Below, piece after piece: positions 32,125 to 39,470 of a DNA stretch of 64,000 bases. The notes under the pieces are model-generated. The model saw only the letters and a list, made by a program, of their open reading frames with translations. It did no database searches and was not told the DNA's origin. The translations under genes were made by a program, and so were the position numbers. How positions within the stretch are numbered: position 1 is the stretch's first letter; every line of letters starts with the position of its first letter. The stretch comes from Streptacidiphilus jiangxiensis (GTDB taxonomy: Bacteria > Actinomycetota > Actinomycetes > Streptomycetales > Streptomycetaceae): contig NZ_FOAZ01000001.1 in assembly GCF_900109465.1 (NCBI RefSeq), forward strand, positions 447,926-511,925, written 5' to 3'.

Positions 32125-34470
32125 ATGCAGGTAGAGCTCCCAGGCACGCTGTCGTCCTTTCCCGGTCCCCACGCGAGCGGCCCCGGCGGCCACCGCGACG
32201 CCGACGCCGTGCTTGCCGGGCTCGACCCGGAGCAGCGCGCGGTCGCCACGGCGCTGCACGGCCCCGTCTGCGTCCTCGCGGGCGCCGGGACGGGCAAGAC
32301 CCGCGCCATCACCCACCGGATCGCCTACGGGGTCCGCAGCGGCGTGATGCAGCCCCAGCGGGTCCTCGCGGTCACGTTCACCGCCCGCGCGGCCGGGGAG
32401 ATGCGCGGCCGCCTGCGCCAGCTCGGCGTCGAGGGCGTCCAGGCCCGCACCTTCCACGCCGCCGCCCTGCGCCAGCTCCAGTACTTCTGGCCCCGGGTGG
32501 TCGGCGGCGAGGTGCCGCGTCTGCTCGAACGCAAGGTGCAGCTGGTGGCCGAGGCCGCGGGACGCTGCCGGATCCGTCTGGAGCGCACCGAGCTGCGCGA
32601 CCTGACGGCCGAGATCGAGTGGGCCAAGGTCACCCAGACCGTTCCCGAGGACTACCCCGCGGCCGCCGTGAAGGCGGGTCGGGAGACGCCGCGTGATCCC
32701 GCCGAGATCCGCCAGGTCTACAAGGTCTACGAGGAGCTCAAGCGCGACCGCGGCGTGATCGACTTCGAGGACGTGCTGCTCCTCGCCGTCGGCGTGCTGG
32801 ACGAGAGGCCGGAGGTCGCCGAACAGGTCCGCGCCCAGTACCAGCACTTCGTCGTCGACGAGTACCAGGACGTCTCCCCGCTGCAGCAGCGTCTGCTGGA
32901 CCTGTGGCTCGGCCCCCGTTCCAGCCTCTGCGTGGTCGGCGACGCCAGCCAGACGATCTACTCCTTCACCGGCGCCACGCCCGCGTACCTGCTGGGCTTC
33001 CGGACTCGTCACCCCGACGCGGCGGTGATCAAGCTGGTCCGCGACTACCGCTCCTCCCCGCAGGTCGTCCACCTCGCCAACGGCCTGCTCGCCCAGGCGC
33101 GCGGCCAGGCCGCGCAGCACCGCCTGGAGCTGGTCTCCCAGCGCGACGCCGGCCCCGAGCCGGTCTACCTGGAGTACCCGGACGAGCCCGCCGAGGCCGA
33201 GGGCACGGCCAAGCGCATCCGCGCCCTGCTGGACTCGGGCGTCCGGGCCAGCGAGATCGCGGTGCTGTTCCGGGTCAACGCCCAGTCCGAGGTCTACGAG
33301 CAGGCCCTCGCGGACCAGGGCATCCCGTACCAGCTGCGCGGCGCGGAGCGCTTCTTCGAGCGTCCCGAGGTGCGCGAGGCCGGCCTGTTGCTGCGCGGTG
33401 CCGCGCGCGCCGGCGGCGGCGCGGTCGACCCGCTGCTGGAGGACGCGCCCGAGCGGCTCGCCGACCAGGTCCGCGCGGTGCTGTCGACGCGAGGCTTCAC
33501 CACCCAGCCCCCGGCCGGATCGGGTGCGGTGCGTGAGCGCTGGGAGTCGCTCGCGGCGCTGGTCCGCCTCGCCGAGGACTTCGAGACGGCGCAGCAAGCC
33601 GCGCAGCAGCCGGCCAACCTCGCGGCCTACGTGGCCGAGCTCGACGCGCGCGCCGCCGCACAGCACGCACCGGCCGTCGAGGGCGTCACCCTCGCCTCGC
33701 TGCACTCGGCCAAGGGCCTGGAGTGGGACGCGGTGTTCCTGGTGGGCCTGACCGAGGGCATGATGCCGATCACCTACGCCAAGACGGACGAGCAGGTCGA
33801 GGAGGAACGACGACTGCTCTATGTCGGCGTCACCCGCGCGCGGGAGCACCTGGGCCTGTCCTGGGCGCTGGCCCGGTCCCCGGGCGGACGCGCCTCCCGC
33901 AGCCCGTCCCGGTTCCTGGACGGCCTGCGCCCCGGCTCCGCCCAGCGAGGCGGGGCGGGTCGCAGCGGTGCGGCCTCGGCCGCTTCCCGCGACGGCGGCC
34001 GGGCCGCCCGCAGCCGGTCGCCGATCAAGTGCCGGGTGTGCGGTCGGGTGCTGACCGAGGCGGTGGAGCGCAAGCTGCGCCGCTGCGAGGACTGCCCCTC
34101 CACGCTGGACGAGGGCCTGTACGAGCGCCTGCGCGACTGGCGGGGACGCACGGCCCGCGAGCAGAGCCTGCCGGGCTACTGCGTTTTCACGGACGCCACG
34201 CTGATCGCGATCGCCGAGCAGCAGCCGGGGGATCTGCCGGAGCTCGGCCAGATTTCCGGCGTCGGCCGGGCCAAGTTGGAGAAGTACGGCGAGGCCGTGC
34301 TCTCGCTGGTGTCCGGCGCCGATCCGTCCGGCGTCGACTCGCAGCTCGAGTTGAACCCGTCCCCGGGCGCGGATCCCGCGTCCGAGCAGGGCGAACAGGC
34401 GGACATCTCGGACCAGTGGGGCGAGCCGGCACCCTCGGCGGACGAGTCTGAAGACTCGCCGGAAAAATAG
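32125..34470 (+). CDS. uvrD2: ATP-dependent DNA helicase UvrD2
   Basis: Superfamily 1 3'-5' helicase, 781 residues, of the actinobacterial UvrD2 type. Walker A LAGAGTGKTRA near 52, VDEYQDVSPLQQ near 245, GDASQTIYSFTGA near 272, LHSAKGLEWDAVFLVGL near 527. C-terminal extras define UvrD2: a tetracysteine element CRVCGRVL...CEDC at about 636-657 and an HRDC domain at about 665-730 (TDATLIAIAEQQPGDLPELG). In M. smegmatis the tetracysteine part is needed for activity. ATG 32125 has GAGAGG nine bases upstream. The stop codon lies inside the promoter region of wblC. Confidence 0.93.
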   Translation: MQVELPGTLSSFPGPHASGPGGHRDADAVLAGLDPEQRAVATALHGPVCVLAGAGTGKTRAITHRIAYGVRSGVMQPQRVLAVTFTARAAGEMRGRLRQLGVEGVQARTFHAAALRQLQYFWPRVVGGEVPRLLERKVQLVAEAAGRCRIRLERTELRDLTAEIEWAKVTQTVPEDYPAAAVKAGRETPRDPAEIRQVYKVYEELKRDRGVIDFEDVLLLAVGVLDERPEVAEQVRAQYQHFVVDEYQDVSPLQQRLLDLWLGPRSSLCVVGDASQTIYSFTGATPAYLLGFRTRHPDAAVIKLVRDYRSSPQVVHLANGLLAQARGQAAQHRLELVSQRDAGPEPVYLEYPDEPAEAEGTAKRIRALLDSGVRASEIAVLFRVNAQSEVYEQALADQGIPYQLRGAERFFERPEVREAGLLLRGAARAGGGAVDPLLEDAPERLADQVRAVLSTRGFTTQPPAGSGAVRERWESLAALVRLAEDFETAQQAAQQPANLAAYVAELDARAAAQHAPAVEGVTLASLHSAKGLEWDAVFLVGLTEGMMPITYAKTDEQVEEERRLLYVGVTRAREHLGLSWALARSPGGRASRSPSRFLDGLRPGSAQRGGAGRSGAASAASRDGGRAARSRSPIKCRVCGRVLTEAVERKLRRCEDCPSTLDEGLYERLRDWRGRTAREQSLPGYCVFTDATLIAIAEQQPGDLPELGQISGVGRAKLEKYGEAVLSLVSGADPSGVDSQLELNPSPGADPASEQGEQADISDQWGEPAPSADESEDSPEK

Positions 34471-34501
34471 TTTGCGCCCGCAGTGCGGACCCTACTAGCG
34501 T
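34463..34501 (+). promoter_or_regulatory. wblC promoter with AT-rich WhiB7-type element
   Basis: AAAAAT (34463-34468) lies directly upstream of a -35 element TTGCGC (34472-34477), with -10 candidates TACTAG (34493-34498, 15-base spacer) or TAGCGT (34496-34501, 18-base spacer). WhiB7/WblC proteins are known to recognise an AT-rich patch next to the -35 with their AT-hook, and they activate their own gene. The patch overlaps the uvrD2 stop codon. Confidence 0.65.
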
Positions 34502-34676
34502 GCCGAGCACGGTCGAGGAAACGAGACCGAGCCCACTCAGGCACCCCCTGCAGCGGGCGTTACTGCTGCGTGCTGTACAGCTCCCGAGCTGTCCTGCAAG
34601 CTTGAAGGAAGTGACCACCTACGGGTCCGCCGAACCAGCGGACCCCGAGCGCGCCGAAGGGAGGCGGACATTGTGA
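34500..34676 (+). other. Open frame in wblC leader before the 137-residue leader ORF
   Basis: A GTG at 34500 opens a 58-codon frame whose TGA (34674-34676) overlaps the GTG at 34673 of the next frame. An inner GTG at 34611 would give 21 residues. Neither has a well-spaced RBS. The region also holds two hairpins: ACAGCTC/GAGCTGT (34577-34592) and GGGTCCGC/GCGGACCC (34623-34645), the latter just upstream of the RBS of the leader ORF. Translation is unproven. Confidence 0.3.
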
Positions 34677-34681
34677 TCAGC

Positions 34682-35095
34682 ATGACGAAACTGGCTGGCC
34701 GGACGGTGACCGTCGCGGACTTCGGCATGCGTGGCTTCGGCATGCGTGGCTTCGGCCTGCCCTGTGGCAAGGCCAGTGGTCTGTCCTTCGCAGGCACCGG
34801 TGTCGAGGCCACCCGTGTGCGCGTCGCCGCCGAAGCGACCGTCGCGAGTGACGCCTTTGCCGCCCTGGCTGGTAACGGCCTCGGCGCCTGGGATGCCCGT
34901 CGTCTCGAGCGACCGCTGTCGGCGTCCGTAGTGAAGCTGTCCGCCCTGGCCGGCGGTTATGGCGACGCGACGGGTGCCGGAACCCAGACGAAGCAGCAGC
35001 CCCAGCAGCACCAGCTCCACATGCAGAAGATCGCCGCAGCGGCGATGACGATTCAGGCCCTCCGCGGACCTGACCCCTGGATAGATCGAACCTGA
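34682..35095 (+). CDS. Leader ORF upstream of wblC (putative regulatory uORF)
   Basis: Predicted 137-residue protein of no recognised family: MTKLAGRTVTVADF, a duplicated FGMRG (15-bp direct repeat at 34721-34750), FGLPCGKASGLSF, an Ala-rich middle and a Gln-rich end (TKQQPQQHQLHMQK). Codon third positions are strongly GC, which supports translation. GGGAGG lies upstream, suiting GTG 34673 or ATG 34682. The stop is 25 bases before a strong intrinsic terminator, and its last codons contain TCCGCGGA (35061-35068), which can pair with either arm of that terminator. The layout fits a translated leader whose ribosome traffic controls readthrough into wblC. It is longer than uORFs I know for WhiB7 genes, so it might also be a separate gene. 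Confidence 0.6.
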   Translation: MTKLAGRTVTVADFGMRGFGMRGFGLPCGKASGLSFAGTGVEATRVRVAAEATVASDAFAALAGNGLGAWDARRLERPLSASVVKLSALAGGYGDATGAGTQTKQQPQQHQLHMQKIAAAAMTIQALRGPDPWIDRT

Positions 35096-35120
35096 GCCTG
35101 CATCAGGTCGGCACCTTCCA

Positions 35121-35161
35121 GGGCCGCGGAACCCGAATCGGGATCCGCGGCCCTTCTGTTT
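35121..35161 (+). terminator. Intrinsic terminator in wblC leader (attenuator)
   Basis: GGGCCGCGGA (35121-35130) pairs with TCCGCGGCCC (35144-35153). After an A-A mismatch the stem continues CCCG/CGGG with loop AAT, and TTCTGTTT follows. It ends 148 bp before the wblC ATG. TCCGCGGA at 35061-35068 and the hairpin GACCTGA/TCAGGTC (35067-35073 with 35103-35109) offer alternative pairings. Confidence 0.85.
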
Positions 35162-35308
35162 GCCCACAGGCGCACAACAGAACCCAATCGAGAACACCGA
35201 CTCACGAAGGAAGACGACGCGACCGTGTCACCCGTGACCACCTCACTCGCCCCGTCAGCCGCAAACGCCGACCACTTCGACGACTCCCACCCCCCGGAGG
35301 TATCCCTG

Positions 35309-35584
35309 ATGCAGCTCACCGCGTTCGAGGAGGCCGAGACGCTCGGCGCCCCGATCCCCTGCCGCGCCCTCGACCCCGAGGTCTTCTTCGCCGAGTCCCC
35401 GGCGGACGTGGAGTACGCCAAGTCCCTCTGCGGCACCTGCCCGGTGAAGGACGCCTGCCTGACCGGTGCCCTCGAGCGCCGCGAGCCGTGGGGCGTCTGG
35501 GGTGGCGAGCTCTTCGTCCAGGGTGTCGTCGTGGCCCGCAAGCGGCCGCGTGGCCGCCCGCGCAAGACCGAGGTCATGGCGTGA
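35309..35584 (+). CDS. wblC: WhiB-family regulator WblC/WhiB7
   Basis: Iron-sulfur transcription factor that induces intrinsic resistance to ribosome-targeting antibiotics in actinobacteria; 91 residues. Four cluster cysteines are visible: PCRALDP, then SLCGTCPVKDAC (CxxC and x5C). The GVWGGE turn binds the primary sigma factor and the C-terminal KRPRGRPRK is the AT-hook that is unique to the WblC/WhiB7 subgroup. ATG 35309 has GGAGG (35296-35300) at ideal spacing and gives the usual MQL start; an upstream GTG at 35225 is also open. Expression is probably controlled by the leader terminator and by autoactivation. A small coiled-coil protein gene overlaps its stop. Confidence 0.95.
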   Translation: MQLTAFEEAETLGAPIPCRALDPEVFFAESPADVEYAKSLCGTCPVKDACLTGALERREPWGVWGGELFVQGVVVARKRPRGRPRKTEVMA

Positions 35585-35901
35585 CCCCCGCAGGCGCACT
35601 GCGTACTTCCATCCGTGAGATCGCCGATCCGGTGATCGATTCGAACCCCCTCGACGACAAGCAGGTCCCTCCGATGAACCGTCCCGCCAACGCCCGCCCC
35701 CGCTCCGCGTTCCACACCGAGACCTCCCAGAACAGGACCCTCACGATGCAACTCATGCCCGAAGCCCTGGCCCGTGTCCACATGCAAGAGCGTCTGCAGG
35801 AGGCCGAGCGCGAACGATTGCTGCGTGCGCTCCAGCTGAGGCGCCGTGCCGAGCGCGCCTCGCTGCGCGCCCGGCGCGCGCTCGCCGCCGTCGTCCTCTG
35901 A
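35581..35901 (+). CDS. Small basic coiled-coil protein co-translated with wblC
   Basis: Predicted 106-residue protein if it starts at the GTG overlapping the wblC stop (GTGA), or 51 residues from the ATG at 35746 (MQLMPEALARVHMQERLQEA), which has AGGA upstream. The conserved part looks like the C-terminal helix, rich in Arg, Glu, Leu and Ala (ERERLLRALQLRRRAERASL). It is likely a helical, possibly RNA- or ribosome-associated protein, but no function is known. Position after wblC is also seen in streptomycetes from memory. The shared transcript suggests induction together with wblC. Confidence 0.65.
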   Translation: MTPAGALRTSIREIADPVIDSNPLDDKQVPPMNRPANARPRSAFHTETSQNRTLTMQLMPEALARVHMQERLQEAERERLLRALQLRRRAERASLRARRALAAVVL

Positions 35902-35975
35902 TCCGACTCCGGAGCGACTCCGGAGCGACGCTGATCCGACGACAGGTCGGCACAGCAGAACCGAAAAGACACTGA

Positions 35976-36009
35976 TCGGGCCCGCCTCCCTTCGGGGAGG
36001 CGGGCCCGA
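35976..36009. terminator. Terminator with UUCG tetraloop between convergent genes
   Basis: TCGGGCCCGCCTCCC (35976-35990), loop TTCG, GGGAGGCGGGCCCGA (35995-36009): a perfect 15-bp stem closed by the very stable cUUCGg tetraloop. It separates the wblC unit from the minus-strand ABC1 kinase gene. Confidence 0.85.
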
Positions 36010-36046
36010 GGGCTTTCCGGGGCGGCCACGCGACCCCGGAACTGCC

Positions 36047-37390
36047 TCAGGCGAGAGCCTCCTCGTCCGCGAAGCCCGGCAGCCAGGCGAGCAGCTCGTC
36101 GCGGAACGGAGCGGTGGCGTCGAGCTGGCACAGCACACCGATGGTGCTGAGCGTCACCCGGTGGATCAGCAGGTAGGAGGGCGGCAGGTTCAACTGGCGC
36201 CCCAGCGCGTAGGCGGGGGAGCGGGGATCGCCGACCCGGGCGGCCTGGGCCCGCATCCAGCTCCGGGTGAACCGGAACTCGTCGACGGCGGCCGGCTCGA
36301 TGATCGGGAGCACGTAGTCCAGCACCGCGTCAGGATCGAGGGCGATGGTGGGTTTGACGAAGCCCTCCTGCCGGAGCATCTCCAGCACCCCGGCTGCGTC
36401 CCCCTGGAGCGCCAGCCGCAAGGCGGTCCCTATCGGCACCGGCAGCCCCTCGGGCAGACGGTCGACCGTGCCGAAGTCGAGGACGCCCAGCTGCCAGCCC
36501 TCCGCCGGGCCCTCGTCGACCAGCAGCCGGAAGTTGCCCGGGTGTGGATCCGCGTGCAGCAGCCCGGTGCGGGCGGGACCGGCGAAGAGGAACCGGGCCA
36601 GCAGCCGGCCCGCCCGGTCCCGCTGCTCCTGCGTGCCCGACGCGATGATCTCGGAGAGCGGCACTCCTTCCAGCCACTCCGTGACCAGGACCTGGTCGGC
36701 GTAGTGCACCACGGCGGGGACCCGGATCTCCGGGTCGCCGGCGAACTCCTCGGCGTGGACGGCCTGGGACTCGGCCTCCAGGGCGTAGTCGAGCTCCTCG
36801 GTGACGCGGTTGCGCAGCTCCGCGATCAGCGGCTTCACGTCCAGGCCCGGGATCAGTGGCCCGATGAGTCTGGCCACCCGGCTCAGCTGGGTGAGGTCCG
36901 AGAGGAGGGCGTCACCGGCGCCCGGGTACTGGACCTTGACCGCGACCTCGCGGCCGTCGTGCCAGACGGCCCGGTGCACCTGACCGATGGAGGCCGCCGC
37001 GGACGGCTTGTCCTCGAAGGAGCTGAACAGATCCCGCCAGTCCGGCCCGAGCCGTTCCGCCAGGGCGCTGTGGACGGAGGCGGCGGGCATCGGCGGCGCG
37101 GCCTCCTGGAGCTTGGTGAGCGCCGCCCGGTAGGGGCCGGCCACCTCCTCCGGGAGGGCGGCCTCGAAGACGGACAGCGCCTGGCCGAACTTCATCGCGC
37201 CCCCCTTCAGCTCGCCGAGGACCTTGAACAACTGGTCCGCGGTGCGCTGCTGGAGCTCCGCCGCGACCTCCTCCGCAGGACGACCACCGATGCGCTTGCC
37301 CAGCCCGAGGGTGGCGCGTCCGGCTATCCCCAACGGCAGGGCAGCGAGTTTCGCCGTGCGGGTCACTGCCTTGCGTGGAAGATCGCTCAC
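36047..37390 (-). CDS. ABC1/AarF (UbiB) family atypical kinase
   Basis: Predicted 447-residue protein of the ABC1 family. The full signature is present: KGGAMKFGQALS (KxGQ motif) near residue 65, AAASIGQVHRA near 140, VAVKVQYPG (ATP Lys) near 157, LLHADPHPGNFRLL (catalytic loop) near 285 and LGVLDFGTVDRLP near 305. Family members act as ATPases or kinases in quinone biology and lipid homeostasis; the substrate here is unknown. GTG 37390 with GGGAGG five bases upstream is chosen; longer frames are GC shadow. From memory its M. tuberculosis counterpart (Rv3197) also lies beside whiB7 and belongs to the WhiB7 regulon, so co-regulation is possible. Confidence 0.9.
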   Translation of the reverse strand: MSDLPRKAVTRTAKLAALPLGIAGRATLGLGKRIGGRPAEEVAAELQQRTADQLFKVLGELKGGAMKFGQALSVFEAALPEEVAGPYRAALTKLQEAAPPMPAASVHSALAERLGPDWRDLFSSFEDKPSAAASIGQVHRAVWHDGREVAVKVQYPGAGDALLSDLTQLSRVARLIGPLIPGLDVKPLIAELRNRVTEELDYALEAESQAVHAEEFAGDPEIRVPAVVHYADQVLVTEWLEGVPLSEIIASGTQEQRDRAGRLLARFLFAGPARTGLLHADPHPGNFRLLVDEGPAEGWQLGVLDFGTVDRLPEGLPVPIGTALRLALQGDAAGVLEMLRQEGFVKPTIALDPDAVLDYVLPIIEPAAVDEFRFTRSWMRAQAARVGDPRSPAYALGRQLNLPPSYLLIHRVTLSTIGVLCQLDATAPFRDELLAWLPGFADEEALA

Positions 37391-37476
37391 GGATGCCTCC
37401 CTGCTGGTCGGGCCCGCCCCGGGCGGTCGGGCCCGGACGGTTGCTCGGCCAGTACGTGGTGTGCGTGCGGCTGAGG

Positions 37477-38529
37477 TCATTCTGCCCCTGGCTGCCAGCA
37501 GCAGCCGCAGTCGGGGTGCGGATCGAGCGGGCGGCGGCGCATCGAGCCGTCGACCATCGAGATGTCGACCCACCCGCCAAGGCTAGGCGGTGTCCCGCCG
37601 TCCAGGTAGATCAGCGCGTGCAGGGCCGCCGTGGCCGCGACCGTGGCGGCGAGGGTGGCGTCGCAGGCGCCGGGAGCGGACCGGCCACTGCAGTGCTGGG
37701 CCAGCAGCAGCGGCCAGCTCGGGTCGGCGTCGGCGCGGTGGCAGGAGAGGCAGCGCCCACAGGGGCTGGTGCCCGGCAGCACCAGCGGCCCCACCGAGCC
37801 GGTCGTCTCCACCACACCCGCGTACAGGTGGGGGAGCCCGGCCTGCACCAGCGCCTGCCCGAGCTCCGGATCGGGCAGGCCGCGCGGGGCCACCACCACG
37901 AGATCGGGCAGACCCTGTGCGGCCGCTGTCTCGTCCGGCAGCCCTGGTGCGGCGCGGCGGACGGCTGCCCGGGCCGCGTCGGTGCGCAACCGACCGGCGT
38001 CGTCCGGGCGAAGCCCGGCGGGCGAGGCGTCCTCCGGCGCGACCCGGCCGGCGTCCCGGACCCGGACCCGGCCGACCCCGGCCGCGGCGAGCAGTGAGGC
38101 GACCGCAGCCCCTACCCGGCCCGCCCCGCGCACCTCGACCCGTGCCTCGCGGCGGGCGAGCAGGGCGGCGGGAGCCGCGCCCGGACCGGGCCGGGCGAGC
38201 GAGAGTGCGGCGAGATCCGGTGCCAGCCGGGCCCGCTCCTCGGGCGGCAGGGCCAGCAACGGGCGATGGGCGACGCTGTCGTCGAGGGCGCCGCAGGCGA
38301 GCAGCTCCTCCAGCAGCTCGCCGGCGCGCTCGGGGCCGATACCGAGCCGGGCGGCCTCGCCCGGCAGCGCGGACAGCTCCCTGGTGCCGTCCAGCAGGTC
38401 GAGGAAGCGGGCCTCGGCCGGCGCTGCTGTCACCACTCCTCCGTGCCCGGGGCCGAGGCCGAGGCCGAACTGCAGCGTCTCCCGGTCGCGCCAGGCGGGG
38501 CGAAGGGCGGGCTTGAGACAGGGGCGCAT
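37477..38529 (-). CDS. Orphan ThiF/E1-like protein
   Basis: Predicted 350-residue protein. The first 110 residues form a small helical domain (RFLDLLDGTRELSALPGEAA). A degraded Rossmann segment follows (VEVRGAGRVGAAVASLLAAAGV, near 135) where true E1 enzymes have GxGGxG. The C-terminal half keeps E1-like features: LPHLYAGVVETTGSVGPLVLPG, two zinc-type cysteine pairs (PCGRCLSCH and CGCC at the extreme C-terminus) and CDATLAATVAATAALHALI. It resembles the ThiF-like partners of peptide-modifying and sulfur-carrier systems, yet no cyclodehydratase, precursor or carrier gene is near. It is probably co-transcribed with the ABC1 kinase gene (86 bp apart). Confidence 0.72.
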   Translation of the reverse strand: MRPCLKPALRPAWRDRETLQFGLGLGPGHGGVVTAAPAEARFLDLLDGTRELSALPGEAARLGIGPERAGELLEELLACGALDDSVAHRPLLALPPEERARLAPDLAALSLARPGPGAAPAALLARREARVEVRGAGRVGAAVASLLAAAGVGRVRVRDAGRVAPEDASPAGLRPDDAGRLRTDAARAAVRRAAPGLPDETAAAQGLPDLVVVAPRGLPDPELGQALVQAGLPHLYAGVVETTGSVGPLVLPGTSPCGRCLSCHRADADPSWPLLLAQHCSGRSAPGACDATLAATVAATAALHALIYLDGGTPPSLGGWVDISMVDGSMRRRPLDPHPDCGCCWQPGAE

Positions 38530-38609
38530 CGACGTCTCCGTTCCGAGCGGTGGGTCCTGCCGGATCTGACGGCGTCAGCATGCACCCGGGGCGAAAAACG
38601 TGCGCAAAG

Positions 38610-38685
38610 TTATCCACAGGGCTGTGGATACAGTCTGATGATCGCTCATATGGCCTGCGGGTTGGTCCGGTTTTGCTGTGGATTA
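38610..38685. promoter_or_regulatory. Cluster of three DnaA-box-like sites
   Basis: TTATCCACA (38610-38618) and TGTGGATAC (38623-38631) form a back-to-back pair whose cores are a perfect 9-bp inverted repeat TATCCACAG-GG-CTGTGGATA. A third site, TGTGGATTA, lies at 38677-38685. The cluster is between the divergent ThiF-like and metallopeptidase genes. Confidence 0.6.
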
Positions 38686-38765
38686 GCGCTATTCCCGCTG
38701 TGGCGATGACCACCCGAAGGGAGAAATTCAGCCATCAGGTCGGGACTTTTGTCGGTGTCGGAAGG

Positions 38766-38778
38766 TAGCGTCTGCGCC
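38766..38778 (+). promoter_or_regulatory. -10 box of predicted leaderless promoter
   Basis: TAGCGT (38766-38771) ends seven bases before the GTG at 38779, without a Shine-Dalgarno, which supports that start. Confidence 0.45.
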
Positions 38779-39366
38779 GTGGCTGCCGGACCGGAGCACC
38801 GTCCTGCTGCGCCGCGCAGGCCTGTTCTGGCAGCAGCCCAGAGCCGGTCCTCGGCGCAGGATGTCGAGGTGCGCCGAAGCGCCCGACGCAGCCGCACGGT
38901 GTCCGCCTATCGCGAGGACGGACGCACGATCGTGCTCATCCCCGCCCGCATGTCCGCGGCCGAGGAGAAGCGCTGGGTGGCACGGATGCTGGATCGGCTC
39001 GAAGCCCGGGAGAGCCGACAGATCCTCGGTGCCGACGAACTCGTGGCGCGGGCCCGTGAGCTGTCCAGGAAGTACCTGGGTGGCCGGGCCGAGCCCCGCA
39101 GTGTCCGTTGGGTCACCAACCAGAACACCCGCTGGGGCTCCTGCACCCCGTCGGAGGGCACCATACGGCTCTCCCACCGGCTGCAGGGCATGCCCGAATA
39201 CGTGGTCGACTACGTGTTGCTGCACGAGCTCGCCCACCTCCTGGAGCCGGACCACGGGAGCCGGTTCTGGGCCCTGCTGGAGTCCTACCCGCGAACCGAG
39301 CGGGCGCGGGGCTACCTCGAGGGCGTGGTGGCCGCGCGGCTGCCCGCCCAGCGCGAGAGCCACTGA
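38779..39366 (+). CDS. YgjP-like zinc metallopeptidase
   Basis: Predicted 195-residue cytosolic metalloprotein of the YgjP/SprT-like gluzincin group (often labelled M48). VEVRRSARRSRTVSAYR near residue 35 and NTRWGSCTPSEGTIRLSHRL near 115 are family hallmarks, and YVLLHELAHLLEPDHGSRFW near 145 holds HExxH plus the third ligand His in the following DHG. Target unknown. The start is uncertain: TTG 38749 and GTG 38755 are in frame, but the leaderless box favours GTG 38779 and homologues begin near there. Divergent from the ThiF-like gene. Confidence 0.85.
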   Translation: MAAGPEHRPAAPRRPVLAAAQSRSSAQDVEVRRSARRSRTVSAYREDGRTIVLIPARMSAAEEKRWVARMLDRLEARESRQILGADELVARARELSRKYLGGRAEPRSVRWVTNQNTRWGSCTPSEGTIRLSHRLQGMPEYVVDYVLLHELAHLLEPDHGSRFWALLESYPRTERARGYLEGVVAARLPAQRESH

Positions 39367-39470
39367 GGCCGCGCATCCGAGGCGGCATCGCCGCGAACGG
39401 GCGCACACCACGACGAACGCACGACCGTGCGGGTACCCATGGAACCGACCCCCGGTATTCCGGCGATCCG

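Noticed and set aside
31879-33849. 656-codon minus-strand frame
   Set aside because: Shadow of uvrD2; it also overlaps the mycoredoxin promoter.
37477-38529. Azole-peptide (TOMM) or lasso-type biosynthesis locus around the ThiF-like gene
   Set aside because: No YcaO protein, precursor peptide, dehydrogenase or transporter gene is adjacent.
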